A stretch of 64,000 bases of DNA from HRBIN12 sp964447335. GTDB lineage: Bacteria; Actinomycetota; UBA4738; HRBIN12. The notes under the pieces were generated by a model, which was not told where the DNA came from, searched no databases, and worked only from the letters and a program-made list of their open reading frames with translations. Below, piece by piece: positions 54,739 through 63,079 of the stretch (position 1 is the stretch's first letter; each line of letters opens with the position of its first letter). Where the stretch lies: assembly GCA_964447335.1 (NCBI GenBank), contig CAYUSA010000009.1, forward strand, positions 3,494-67,493. Reading direction: 5' to 3'. Made by a program: the position numbers and the translations under genes.

Positions 54739-57700
54739 TCACGCGCCGAGGTCGGCGAGCCCGTCCTCGACCTCGAACAGGAACGCGCGGGCGTCGCAGT
54801 CGGTCAGCACCTCGCGGGCGCGTTCGAGCACCGGTCCGGGATCCTCGCCGATCCGCGCCATCGCGCGGCCGAGGTCGACCATCGCGCGCGCGGCGTCGAT
54901 CCGCAGCCCGAGCTCCTCGAGCGCCGCCACACCCTCCTCGAGGAGCCGGCGTGCCTCGGTGGGCTCCGGCGCGAGGAGCCCCTCGACCAGCGCCGCGTTG
55001 GCTCTCGCGGCGGGCGAGCGCCCGTGCTCGGACAGGTCGCGGTAGCCCTCGGCCTCGCCCGAGCGACCGGCGCGCAGGAGGGCGCGGACGAGGTCGGTGA
55101 ACGCCTCCGAGATGGACTCGACGTTGAACGCCCGGAGCTGCTCGACCATGGTTCCGAGCGAGTCGGCGGCCTCGTCGTTCGCGCCGCGCGCGAGCGCGAG
55201 GTACGCCTCCATCATCGGGATGAAGATCTGGCTCTGGGGCTCGGGGTTCCCGTCCAGGATGGGGATCGACTCGCGGTGGATCGCCTCCGCCTCCTCGTGC
55301 CGGCCGCGGAACAGGACGACCGCCGCGAGCGCGGTCAGCCGCATCCCGCGGAGCGGCTCGTCGCCCACCTGGACCGCGAGCTCGATCGCCTCGCGCTGGA
55401 GCGCCTCCGCCTCCTCGAGCCGCCCGAGCCGGAACAGCCCGTCGCCGAGGCTGCCCTTCAGCCACCCCATGTTCCAGCGGGCGCCCGCGCGCTGCGCGAG
55501 CTCGAGTCCCTCGCGAAGCACCTCCTCGGCCCGCCGGTAGTCCGAGGCGAGATCCCCGAGGAGCGAGGGCAGGTTGTTGCAGCACCGCATCAGGTTCGAG
55601 AATTCACCGACCTCCTTCGCGAGACGGTAGGCCTGCTCGATCGTCTCGATCGCCTCGGCCGAGCGACCCGTCTGCGCGAGGCACACGGCGAGCGTCTGCA
55701 TCGACTCCGCGTGCACGAGGGGCGAGTCCACGCGGACGGCCATCTCCACGGCGCGCCGAAGCAGCGGCTCCGCCTCCACCTCTCGTCCCCGACGCCACAG
55801 GTACCAACCGAGCCGATGCAGGGCGTCGGCGAGCTCCGCCCGTTCCCCAAGCGGCTCGAGCGCCGCGACCGCGGTCCGTCCGGCGCGCTCGCACTCCTCG
55901 TCGCGGGCCAGCGTGAGCAGCGGGAAGACGAGGCGGGCATGCGCCCACCCGACGCCGACCGGGTCGCCGATCGTCTCGTACGTCGCGAGCGCCCGGCGGA
56001 CGACGCGCTCGGTCTCGGCCACCGGGTCGGTTCCCCACGAGGCGTCGACGTGGGAGCGCACGAGCGCGATGCGTTCCTCCGGCGCGAGGTCGAGCTCGTC
56101 GGCCAGGCGTTCGGCCTCGCGGAACCATCGCGTCGCCTCGGCCCGCAGCCATAGCGCGGACGTGCGCTCCCCGGCCGCCCGCGTCCATCGGAAGGCGCTG
56201 CGGCGCAGCTCGTCGCGCCGCTCGCCCACCTCGCCGAGCTCGTCGAGGTAGCCGAGGGCCTCGAGCAGGTGGGCCGCGATCAGCTCGGCGATCTCGTCGG
56301 CGCGGTCGCCCGCGCGCTGCTCGGCCCACCGCGCGACGCCGGCGTGCTTGTCGGCGCGGAGCGCCTTCGGCAACGAGTCGTAGGCGCCGTCGCGGATGAG
56401 GTTGTGGCGGAACGAGAACTCGTGCTCGTCGGAGAAGGACGAGGGCTCGTGCGGCAGGACGAGCTCCTTCACGCGCAGGCGCCCGAGCGCGTCGCGGACC
56501 TGCTGCACGGTCTTGCCGGTGAGCTCGGCGACGGCCCCGACCCAGAACACGCGGCCCACGACGGCCGCGTCCTGGAGCGTGGCCTTCTCGTCCTCGGGGA
56601 GGCCGTCGAGGCGCGCGGCGATCAGGCCCTGGACCGAGCGCGGCAGCTCGACGTCCTCGACGGGTCGCGCCACCTCCCACCTGGCGGACTTCGTGGCGCG
56701 GAGCACGCCGTCGTCGATCAGCTTGCGGACGATCTCCTCGACGTACAGCGGGTTGCCCTCGCTCCGCTCGAGGATCGCGCGTTTCAGCTCGGGCGCGACC
56801 TCCGTGGAGAGCAGGTCCTCGAGCATCGCGGCGCCCTCGGTCTCCGAGAGCGGGTCGAGGTAGAGCGAGACGGCGTTGCGCTTGCCGCCGCCCCACGTCG
56901 GGCGCGTCTCGAACAGCTCGGCGCGCGCCGTCGCGAGGAGCAGGATCGGGCCCTGCGCCCAGTCGGCGACGTGCTCGACGAGATCCAAGAGCCCCTCGTC
57001 GGCCCAGTGGAGGTCGTCGAGGAGGACGACGAGCGGGTACCGCGCGGCGAGGCGCTCGAGGAACCGGCGCCACGCCTCGAACAGGTCCTCGCGGCTCATC
57101 GCGCGCGCTTCGCCGGCGCCGACGAGCGCGCGGATCTGCGGCGCGACGCTCTCGTCGCCGAACAGCTCGCGGGTCGCGGTGTCGGCCTTCTTGGCCGCTA
57201 CCTCGGCGGCGTCGTCCTCGAAGATCTCGCACTGCGCCTTGATCGCGTCGGCGAACGCGGAGTACGAGGTGTTGCCGTACGCGAGGCACCGGCCACGGCG
57301 CCAGTACACGACCTGTGGGAGTCCCTCGACGTGGTGCTCGAGCTCGGCGACGAGTCGGGACTTGCCGACACCGGCCGGTCCGACGATCGTCACGAGCGCC
57401 GGCCGGCCCTCGGTCTCGACGCGGCGGAGCGTCTGCTTCAGCACGGTGAGCTCCTCGTCCCGCCCGACCAGGCGAGCCTCCAGGCCGAGCCTCGGCCGTT
57501 CGCCGCGCGTGCGCGCCTTGATGCGGAGCGCGCGCCACGCGGGGACCGGCTCGGCCTTGCCCTTCAGCGTTAGCGGCTCGAGCTCGCGGTACTCGATCAC
57601 GTCCTTCGTGCTCGCGTAGACGGCGGGCCCCACGACGATGTGGCCGGGCTCGGCGGCGGTCTGCAATCTGGCCGCGGTGTTCACCGCGTCGCCCGTCAGC

Positions 57701-58173
57701 ATCCGGTCGCGAGCGCCCGAGGCGCGCTCGACGTCCACGAGCACCTCGCCCGCCTCGACGCCGATCCGCATCGCGAGCGTCGGCTTGCCCTCGGCCGCGA
57801 AGCCGCGGTTCAGCTCGGACAGGACGGCCTGCGCCTCGAGGGCGGCGCGCACCGCGCGCTCGGCGTCGTCCTCGTGCGAGCGGGGCACGCCGAACACGGC
57901 GAGCACGGCGTCCCCCATGAACTTCTCGAGCAGCCCCTCGTAGCGGCCGATCTCCTCGGAGAGGCGGTCGAAGGTCCGGCCGACGACCGACTGAACGACC
58001 TCGGGATCCTCCTGCTCGGCGAGCGCGGTCGAGCCCACGAGGTCGGCGAACAGCGCCGTCGCGAACTTGCGCTCCTTGCGCCGGACCTCGGCAGGCGCGA
58101 GGGCGGCCCCGCACGCGTTGCAGAACCTCGAGCCCTCGAGGTTCTCGGTTCCGCAGGATGGGCACACGAGCAC
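54739..58173 (-). CDS. Zinc-ribbon / class III adenylate cyclase / ATPase / TPR protein
   Basis: 1,144 aa. N-terminal zinc ribbon (C4, C7, C18, C21). Class III cyclase domain about 36-215: FADLVGSTALAE with metal Asp44, FMGDAVLAVFG with Asp88, and MLTGDAVNTAARLQ. STAND-type ATPase about 235-600: Walker A GPAGVGKSR (K271), YPLVVLLDDLHWADEG. The C-terminal 500 residues are TPR-like helical repeats (ALEEL, A-L-G-W spacing). Such proteins are thought to combine cAMP/cGMP synthesis with signal-dependent oligomerisation, or to be regulators whose cyclase is degenerate; the two metal Asp are kept here. Zinc-ribbon versions are frequent in actinobacterial and chloroflexal genomes. Confidence 0.9.
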   Translation of the reverse strand: MLVCPSCGTENLEGSRFCNACGAALAPAEVRRKERKFATALFADLVGSTALAEQEDPEVVQSVVGRTFDRLSEEIGRYEGLLEKFMGDAVLAVFGVPRSHEDDAERAVRAALEAQAVLSELNRGFAAEGKPTLAMRIGVEAGEVLVDVERASGARDRMLTGDAVNTAARLQTAAEPGHIVVGPAVYASTKDVIEYRELEPLTLKGKAEPVPAWRALRIKARTRGERPRLGLEARLVGRDEELTVLKQTLRRVETEGRPALVTIVGPAGVGKSRLVAELEHHVEGLPQVVYWRRGRCLAYGNTSYSAFADAIKAQCEIFEDDAAEVAAKKADTATRELFGDESVAPQIRALVGAGEARAMSREDLFEAWRRFLERLAARYPLVVLLDDLHWADEGLLDLVEHVADWAQGPILLLATARAELFETRPTWGGGKRNAVSLYLDPLSETEGAAMLEDLLSTEVAPELKRAILERSEGNPLYVEEIVRKLIDDGVLRATKSARWEVARPVEDVELPRSVQGLIAARLDGLPEDEKATLQDAAVVGRVFWVGAVAELTGKTVQQVRDALGRLRVKELVLPHEPSSFSDEHEFSFRHNLIRDGAYDSLPKALRADKHAGVARWAEQRAGDRADEIAELIAAHLLEALGYLDELGEVGERRDELRRSAFRWTRAAGERTSALWLRAEATRWFREAERLADELDLAPEERIALVRSHVDASWGTDPVAETERVVRRALATYETIGDPVGVGWAHARLVFPLLTLARDEECERAGRTAVAALEPLGERAELADALHRLGWYLWRRGREVEAEPLLRRAVEMAVRVDSPLVHAESMQTLAVCLAQTGRSAEAIETIEQAYRLAKEVGEFSNLMRCCNNLPSLLGDLASDYRRAEEVLREGLELAQRAGARWNMGWLKGSLGDGLFRLGRLEEAEALQREAIELAVQVGDEPLRGMRLTALAAVVLFRGRHEEAEAIHRESIPILDGNPEPQSQIFIPMMEAYLALARGANDEAADSLGTMVEQLRAFNVESISEAFTDLVRALLRAGRSGEAEGYRDLSEHGRSPAARANAALVEGLLAPEPTEARRLLEEGVAALEELGLRIDAARAMVDLGRAMARIGEDPGPVLERAREVLTDCDARAFLFEVEDGLADLGA

Positions 58174-58280
58174 GGGGGAACACTACGCCCCGGAGCCTCC
58201 GCCGGGGGAGTCCCGGGCTCGCGGACGCCGAACGCGGTGCAGGAGGATGATGGCGGGGGACACGGGAGGAGGGAGACGCC

Positions 58281-58493
58281 GTGACCGAGAGCATCTACCG
58301 CGTCACCGAGGTCATCGGGACGAGCCCCACGTCGTGGGAGGACGCCGCGAAGAACGCGGTCGAGACCGCCGCGAAGTCGCTGCGCGACCTGCGGGTCGGC
58401 GAGATCGTGAAGCTCGACCTCACCATCGAGGACGGCCACGTGGCGCACTACCGGGCCCGGGTCAACATCTCGTTCAAGTACGACGCGACCTGA
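58281..58493 (+). CDS. Dodecin
   Basis: 70 aa from GTG 58281 (GGAGGGAG upstream). VYRVTEVIGTSPTSWEDAAKNAVETAAKSLRDLRVGEIVKLDLTIEDGHVAHYRARVNISFKY is the whole dodecin fold; the Trp after TS stacks on flavin. A dodecamer that stores or buffers flavins or CoA. Confidence 0.95.
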   Translation: MTESIYRVTEVIGTSPTSWEDAAKNAVETAAKSLRDLRVGEIVKLDLTIEDGHVAHYRARVNISFKYDAT

Positions 58494-58661
58494 TCCGCGC
58501 CACGAAGAAGAGTGACAAGAACGCGGTTCCCGGTTTGACGCCGTCGCCGCGGCACCGGTAGATTGCGCGGTGAGAGACCGCTGGAGCCTTCGGGCCCCGG
58601 CGGTTTCTCACTTTCCGGGCCTCGTCGAACCGCCCGCGCCTCCCGGTACCCTTCCCGCGCG

Positions 58662-59663
58662 ATGCGCTCCGACGCCGACTTCGAGCCCCTCCTCACCGAG
58701 CGCCTGCTGCTCCGCCGCTCGCTCCCCGAGGACGCCGAGGCGATCTCCGCGTACCGCAGCGACCCCGAGGTCCACCGCTACCAGGGGTGGGAGCGGACCG
58801 ATCCGCAGAGCATCCGCGCGGAGATCCGAGAGATGGCCGGCCGCGTGCCGGGGGAGCCCGGGGGGTGGGTGCGACTCTCGGTCCTGGAGCGCGACGGCGG
58901 CCGGCTCGTCGGCGACGTCGGCCTCAGCGGCGCCGAGGGCGAGCCGGACGTGGTCAAGGTCGGCTACACGATGGCGCCGGCCTTCCAGGGCGCGGGCTAC
59001 GGCACCGAGGCGGTCGGCGCGCTCGTCGACTACGTGTTCGACGTCCTGCGCGCCAACGTCGTGCGTGCGTACGCCGACGAGGAGAACATCCCCTCGATCC
59101 GCGTCGCCGAGAAGGTCGGGATGCGCCGGGTCGAGCGGTTCGAGCGCCGCTACGGCGACGAGCTTTGGCACGGCGTGCGCTACGAGCGCCGTCGCTCCGA
59201 GCACGCCGGCTTCGTCCCCGCGGCGTTCGTGCCGCCGGCCGGGATGGCGACCGACGCCCTCGTCCTCGAGCCGCTGGGCCCGGAGCACAACGAGCGCGAT
59301 CACGCCGCGTGGATGTCGAGCATCGAGCACATCCACGCGACGCCCGGCTTCGACGATCCGAGCCGTCCCGATCGCTGGCCCGAGCCGATGACCCTCGGCG
59401 AGAACCTCGCGGACCTGGAGATGCACGCTCGGCACTTCGCCCGTCGCGAGGGATTCACCTATACCGTGCTCGACCCCGCGACGCGAGACGTGATCGGCTG
59501 TGTCTACATCTACCCGGCGGAGGACGGCGTCCACGACGCCTCGGTCCGCTCGTGGGTCCGGGTCTCGCACGCGCGCCTCGACGCGCCGCTGTGGCGCGCG
59601 GTCTCGGACTGGCTCGAGCGCGACTGGCCGTTCGAGCGCGTGGCTTACGCATCGCGCGACTGA
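58662..59663 (+). CDS. Protein with two GNAT acetyltransferase domains
   Basis: 333 aa from ATG 58662. First domain (1-180) is a RimJ/RimL-type GNAT: LTERLLLRRSLPEDAEAISAYRSDPEVHRYQGW, VKVGYTMAPAFQGAGYGTEAVGALVDYVF with the Q-x-x-G-x-G acetyl-CoA loop. The second (about 195-333) has GNAT-like strands (ALVLEPLGPEHNERDHAAWMSS, FTYTVLDPATRDVIGCVYIYP) and WVRVSHARLDAPLWRAVSDWL but no clear acetyl-CoA loop, so only one half may be catalytic. Fusion or duplication of two normally separate proteins. Substrate unknown. Confidence 0.8.
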   Translation: MRSDADFEPLLTERLLLRRSLPEDAEAISAYRSDPEVHRYQGWERTDPQSIRAEIREMAGRVPGEPGGWVRLSVLERDGGRLVGDVGLSGAEGEPDVVKVGYTMAPAFQGAGYGTEAVGALVDYVFDVLRANVVRAYADEENIPSIRVAEKVGMRRVERFERRYGDELWHGVRYERRRSEHAGFVPAAFVPPAGMATDALVLEPLGPEHNERDHAAWMSSIEHIHATPGFDDPSRPDRWPEPMTLGENLADLEMHARHFARREGFTYTVLDPATRDVIGCVYIYPAEDGVHDASVRSWVRVSHARLDAPLWRAVSDWLERDWPFERVAYASRD

Positions 59664-59719
59664 CCGATCGCGGTTGCCGTCCCCGCGCCGGCACAGGAGG
59701 ATGTGGCCGGAGGTGCCCG

Positions 59720-60223
59720 ATGCCCCGCAGCCTCATCACGCTCGTCGGGTTGACCCTGCTCGGGATGCTCGTGGTGGCGCCATCGGCGTCGGCCTACGAG
59801 GTCCGGGGGTACGACCCCGACGACCGGCTCGCGTACGGCACCGACCCCGACATCCGCTCGACGATCCTGCGTGTGGAACCGCGCGAAGACGGCAGGTACC
59901 TCGTCCTCGTCGTGCGCGCCTACGAGGTGCTCAGCGACTGGTGGCGCATCGAGGGGCGCCTGGACGCGCAGGGTGAGCGCCGCGCCGAGCACATCATGAC
60001 GCTCTGGAACGCCGACACGGGTGGGCTCGGCTGCTCGATCCATCCTCGGCGCGACCACGACGCCGAGCGCGGCGCCTTCCACCAGAACGGCAGAGCCGGC
60101 CGCTGCCGCGTCCCCATCCGGCTCGTGAAGCCCGACAAGCCGATCCGCTGGAAGCTCGTCTCGGAGTCGGCGTACGGCGAGGGCGAACGCGAGCTCGCCC
60201 CCAACGCCGGGATGTACGAGTAG
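59720..60223 (+). CDS. Secreted protein, unknown
   Basis: 167 aa from ATG 59720 (GGAGGTG upstream). Signal peptide with cleavage after ASASA (residues 21-25). Mature domain: YEVRGYDPDDRLAYGTDPDIRSTILRVEPREDGRYLVLVVRAY, a beta-rich pattern, one Cys pair (GCSIHPRRDHD and GRCRVPIRL). Unrecognised; may be a surface or cell-wall protein. Confidence 0.65.
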   Translation: MPRSLITLVGLTLLGMLVVAPSASAYEVRGYDPDDRLAYGTDPDIRSTILRVEPREDGRYLVLVVRAYEVLSDWWRIEGRLDAQGERRAEHIMTLWNADTGGLGCSIHPRRDHDAERGAFHQNGRAGRCRVPIRLVKPDKPIRWKLVSESAYGEGERELAPNAGMYE

Positions 60224-60316
60224 GCGCGGGTCGCGCCGAGCGGCTCCCGGGCCGCGTTGCGCTCGGGCGCGCCTCGGGCGGAGACTGGTCGTCGTCCACA
60301 ACCAGGAGGTCGGAGC

Positions 60317-60787
60317 ATGCGGAGAGGAAGCGCCATGCTGGCGGCAGGGGCCGTGTTGGCAGCGACGGCGATCACGGCGTCGCTCATCTCGGTTGCGGCC
60401 GCGGGGCCGAACGTGACGAGGATCCAGGTGATCGAGCACGCGACGACGGATACGGTCGTCGACCTCGAGGCGAACGGCGACTCCTCGGGCGACCTGCTGA
60501 CCTTCCACAACGAGGTCTTCGACGAGACCAACCAACACGTGGTCGGCACCGATCAGGGCGACTGCGTGCGGATCGAGGTCGGCGTGAGCTGGGAGTGCCG
60601 TTGGGTGACGATCCTCGATGACGGCTCGATCACCGTCGAGGGGCCGTTGTTCGACGCGGCACCCTCGGTCCTTGCGGTCACCGGCGGCACGGGCGTCTTC
60701 CGCAACGTGAGCGGGAGCATGCGGCTCGTCGCGCGGGACGAGACCGGGGCGGAGTACGACTTCGTCTTCCGGCTCCTCATGTCCTGA
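60317..60787 (+). CDS. Secreted allene-oxide-cyclase/dirigent-barrel-like protein
   Basis: 156 aa, ATG 60317 after GGAGGT. Signal peptide to about residue 29. The rest (RIQVIEHATTDTVVDLEANGDSSGDLLTFHNEVFDETNQHVVG, CVRIEVGVSWECRWVTILDDGSITVEGPLFD, LAVTGGTGVFRNVSGSMRLV) has the eight-strand barrel pattern seen in plant dirigent and allene oxide cyclase proteins and in many secreted actinobacterial homologues. GGTGxFRNxSG is the typical turn. Role unknown. Confidence 0.75.
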   Translation: MRRGSAMLAAGAVLAATAITASLISVAAAGPNVTRIQVIEHATTDTVVDLEANGDSSGDLLTFHNEVFDETNQHVVGTDQGDCVRIEVGVSWECRWVTILDDGSITVEGPLFDAAPSVLAVTGGTGVFRNVSGSMRLVARDETGAEYDFVFRLLMS

Positions 60788-60804
60788 CGGAACCCGCCCG
60801 GTGA

Positions 60805-61074
60805 CTACGGGACCGCTTCGGCGTTGACCTCGAGCCACGTGCGCACGTTCGCCACGTGGGAGCGAGCCTCGGCGCTGTGCTCGCACACGCCGGGACGCCC
60901 GCACTGGGCGTTGCCTTGCATCGTGAAGAAGTTGAACCGGCAGTTGGGGCAGAAGACGTCGAGCTCCTCGGGGAGGTAGGGGCACTCGCCCCACGAGCAG
61001 GAGCGCTCCCCATCGCCGGTCGCGGGGTCGTAGCCGCAGCCGGGGCACCGCCGGAAGCCTTTCCAGCGTCGCAT
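60805..61074 (-). CDS. Cysteine-rich zinc-ribbon protein
   Basis: 89 aa from ATG 61074 (GGACTCC upstream). Three CxxC knuckles: RCPGCGYDP, SCSWGECPY and CPNCRFNFF plus QCGRPGVC. Likely binds one or two Zn2+. Its C-terminus is helical. Adjacent to the membrane proteins at 61089 and 61713 on the same strand. Confidence 0.65.
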   Translation of the reverse strand: MRRWKGFRRCPGCGYDPATGDGERSCSWGECPYLPEELDVFCPNCRFNFFTMQGNAQCGRPGVCEHSAEARSHVANVRTWLEVNAEAVP

Positions 61075-61088
61075 GGAGTCCTCCGGCC

Positions 61089-61703
61089 CTAGTTCCGGAA
61101 GTCCCCCGTGACGTTCAGCTCGAGGAACCGGTCGCCGGCTCCCTGGATCGGGACGTAGACGCCCATGTCGTGCCAGCCGTCCATGCCCTCGTGCATCGAG
61201 AGCTCGAAGGTGAGGACCGTGGACTCGCCGGGAGCGAGCGTGCTCGCGCCGAGGACGAGCGGACCGGGGCAGCAGCCCTCGCGGACCTGGGCCTCGGGCT
61301 CGCCGAGCGTGACCTCGGTGCTCCCGGTGTTCGTGAGGGTCCAGAACGGCCGGACCGCGATGTCGAGCGGGACCTGGCCCATCGCCCAGTCGGCGCCCTG
61401 GACCGTGATGCCGCCGGCCGAGGCCGAGCCCGAGGCGTACCCCGGCGTCTCGTAGACGGGCAGGCCCATCGCGTTCATCTCGCCGGTCGGCGCGAGCGCG
61501 GAGGCGGCGGCCGGGACGGCGACGGCATCGGTGCCCGATCCACCGACCGGCGAGGTGCTCCCATCGGAGTTCGAGGCGACGAGGATGCCGGTGACGGCTC
61601 CGACGAACACGACCACCGCCGCGATCACACCGATCACCGCGAGGTTGCCGCCCGACCGCGGCTTCGCCCGCGTGGAACGCTGTGTGGTCTTCGTCGTTGT
61701 CAT
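61089..61703 (-). CDS. Membrane-anchored Ig-like protein (DUF1573-like)
   Basis: 204 aa. Basic N-terminus, one membrane segment (NLAVIGVIAAVVVFVGAVTGILVA), then GQVPLDIAVRPFWTLTNTGSTEVTLGEPEAQVREGCCPGPLVLGASTLAPGESTVLTFELSMHEG. The DUF1573 pattern of a beta-sandwich with a CC pair is visible; the paired Cys suggests redox or metal contact outside the membrane. Closely spaced with neighbours on the same strand. Confidence 0.7.
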   Translation of the reverse strand: MTTTKTTQRSTRAKPRSGGNLAVIGVIAAVVVFVGAVTGILVASNSDGSTSPVGGSGTDAVAVPAAASALAPTGEMNAMGLPVYETPGYASGSASAGGITVQGADWAMGQVPLDIAVRPFWTLTNTGSTEVTLGEPEAQVREGCCPGPLVLGASTLAPGESTVLTFELSMHEGMDGWHDMGVYVPIQGAGDRFLELNVTGDFRN

Positions 61704-61712
61704 GGCTTCCCC

Positions 61713-62228
61713 CTACCCACTCGTGCCCATCGTCGGGCCGCCGAACTCCGCGACGATCCGTCCCTGCATCATCTGGGACCCCATGCCGCGGCCCATCATC
61801 CGCGTGACCATCTGCGACTCGTCGATGCACACCTGGCACCCCGAGGCGTGCGACTCCCAGGCACCGTCGGGCGTCACGAAGCAGTCCTCGAGGTTGCGGT
61901 GCCCGAGCATGCTCTGGCAGCCGCAGAAGCAGGGGATCTGCGTATAGACCCCGGGGTTCGCCCTCGCGAGCTCGTAGTGCTGGACCGTCATGGCCGGCAT
62001 GCCGTCGAGCTGGAAGGTTGCGGCCGCCTCGACCGCGGAGGCGGGCGCGACCTGTGCGACGCGCGGGTCGGGGCCGCCCCACATCATCGTGTGGCTCCCG
62101 CCGCGCATGCCCATCCACACCCCGGTCACGCCTCCGGCGGCGATCAGCAGCACGGCGAGCCCGAGCACCACGAGCACGGTGAGACCCGTGTGCGCCGCAT
62201 CGGGCTCGGTTCCTCGATCATCGGTCAT
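61713..62228 (-). CDS. PCYCGC-motif membrane protein
   Basis: 171 aa. One membrane segment (GLTVLVVLGLAVLLIAAGGVTG), a short Met/His-rich stretch (WMGMRGGSHTMMWGG), then YELARANPGVYTQIPCFCGCQSMLGHRNLEDCF. PCFCGC followed by a HxxLxxCF and SGCQVC is the PCYCGC family signature (PF13798). Extra-cytoplasmic cysteines and Met/His suggest copper or redox handling; no function is established. Confidence 0.85.
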   Translation of the reverse strand: MTDDRGTEPDAAHTGLTVLVVLGLAVLLIAAGGVTGVWMGMRGGSHTMMWGGPDPRVAQVAPASAVEAAATFQLDGMPAMTVQHYELARANPGVYTQIPCFCGCQSMLGHRNLEDCFVTPDGAWESHASGCQVCIDESQMVTRMMGRGMGSQMMQGRIVAEFGGPTMGTSG

Positions 62229-62380
62229 CGGTCGTCCACCTGCATGCCCCGATGCTCGGCCCGCCGTGTGGAGGCCGTGTGGAGACCGGGTGCGTGCCGG
62301 ATGGAACGTTGTCGCCCTCGGTCCGGGTGGCCGCGTACCATCGCGGGCACGAGCCCGGACGGGCGCGAGGGAGCGCGAGG

Positions 62381-63079
62381 ATGGCGCAGACGGTCCTGAT
62401 CGTCGAGGACGAGACGAAGATCCGCTCGCTGCTGCGCGGCTACCTCGAGCGCGCGGGGTTCTCGGTCCTCACGACGGGGAGCGGCGCCGAGGCGCTCACG
62501 CTCGTCGCGACCGCGGCGCCCGACCTCGTGCTGCTCGACCTCGGCCTGCCGGACGTGCCGGGGGAGACCGTCGCGCGCGAGGTCCGCCGCTCGGGCCGCA
62601 CGCCGATCCTCATCCTGACCGCGAAGACGAGCGAGGAGGACCGGATCGGCGGCCTGGAGCTCGGCGCGGACGACTACGTGACGAAGCCGTTCAGCCCGCA
62701 GGAGGTCGTGCTCCGCGTGCAGGCGATCCTGCGGCGCGCTGGCGGACGGCCGGACGGCGGTTCCGCGCCGAGGTCCTTCGGCGGGGGCGAGCTCACGATC
62801 GACGAGGATCGCCACGAGGTCCGCGTCAGGGGCGAGGCGGTCGAGCTCACGCCGAGCGAGTGGTCGCTGCTCGTCGCGCTCGTCGGCGCGCCGGGGCGCG
62901 TGTACTCGCGGACCGAGCTCATCAACCGCACGCGCGGGTACGAGTTCGCCTCGGAGCGCGCGGTCGACAGCCACGTGAAGAACCTGCGACGCAAGGTCGA
63001 GCTCGACCCGCACGAGCCGAGGATCGTCGAGACGGTGCTCGGGACGGGCTATCGCCTGGGGCTGCGGCGTGACGACTAG
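62381..63079 (+). CDS. OmpR/PhoB-type response regulator
   Basis: 232 aa from ATG 62381 (AGCGCGAGG upstream; the 43-codon extension is intergenic). Receiver domain with phospho-acceptor D53 (VLLDLGLPDVPG), D10 and D/E pair (VEDETK) and switch Lys in YVTKPFSP. C-terminal OmpR winged helix: GGGELTIDEDRHEVRVRGEAVELTPSEWSLLVALVGAPGRVYSRTELI, then HVKNLRRKVE and TVLGTGYRLGL. Overlaps the histidine kinase by 11 nt. Divergent from the PCYCGC/DUF1573-like genes it may control. Confidence 0.92.
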   Translation: MAQTVLIVEDETKIRSLLRGYLERAGFSVLTTGSGAEALTLVATAAPDLVLLDLGLPDVPGETVAREVRRSGRTPILILTAKTSEEDRIGGLELGADDYVTKPFSPQEVVLRVQAILRRAGGRPDGGSAPRSFGGGELTIDEDRHEVRVRGEAVELTPSEWSLLVALVGAPGRVYSRTELINRTRGYEFASERAVDSHVKNLRRKVELDPHEPRIVETVLGTGYRLGLRRDD

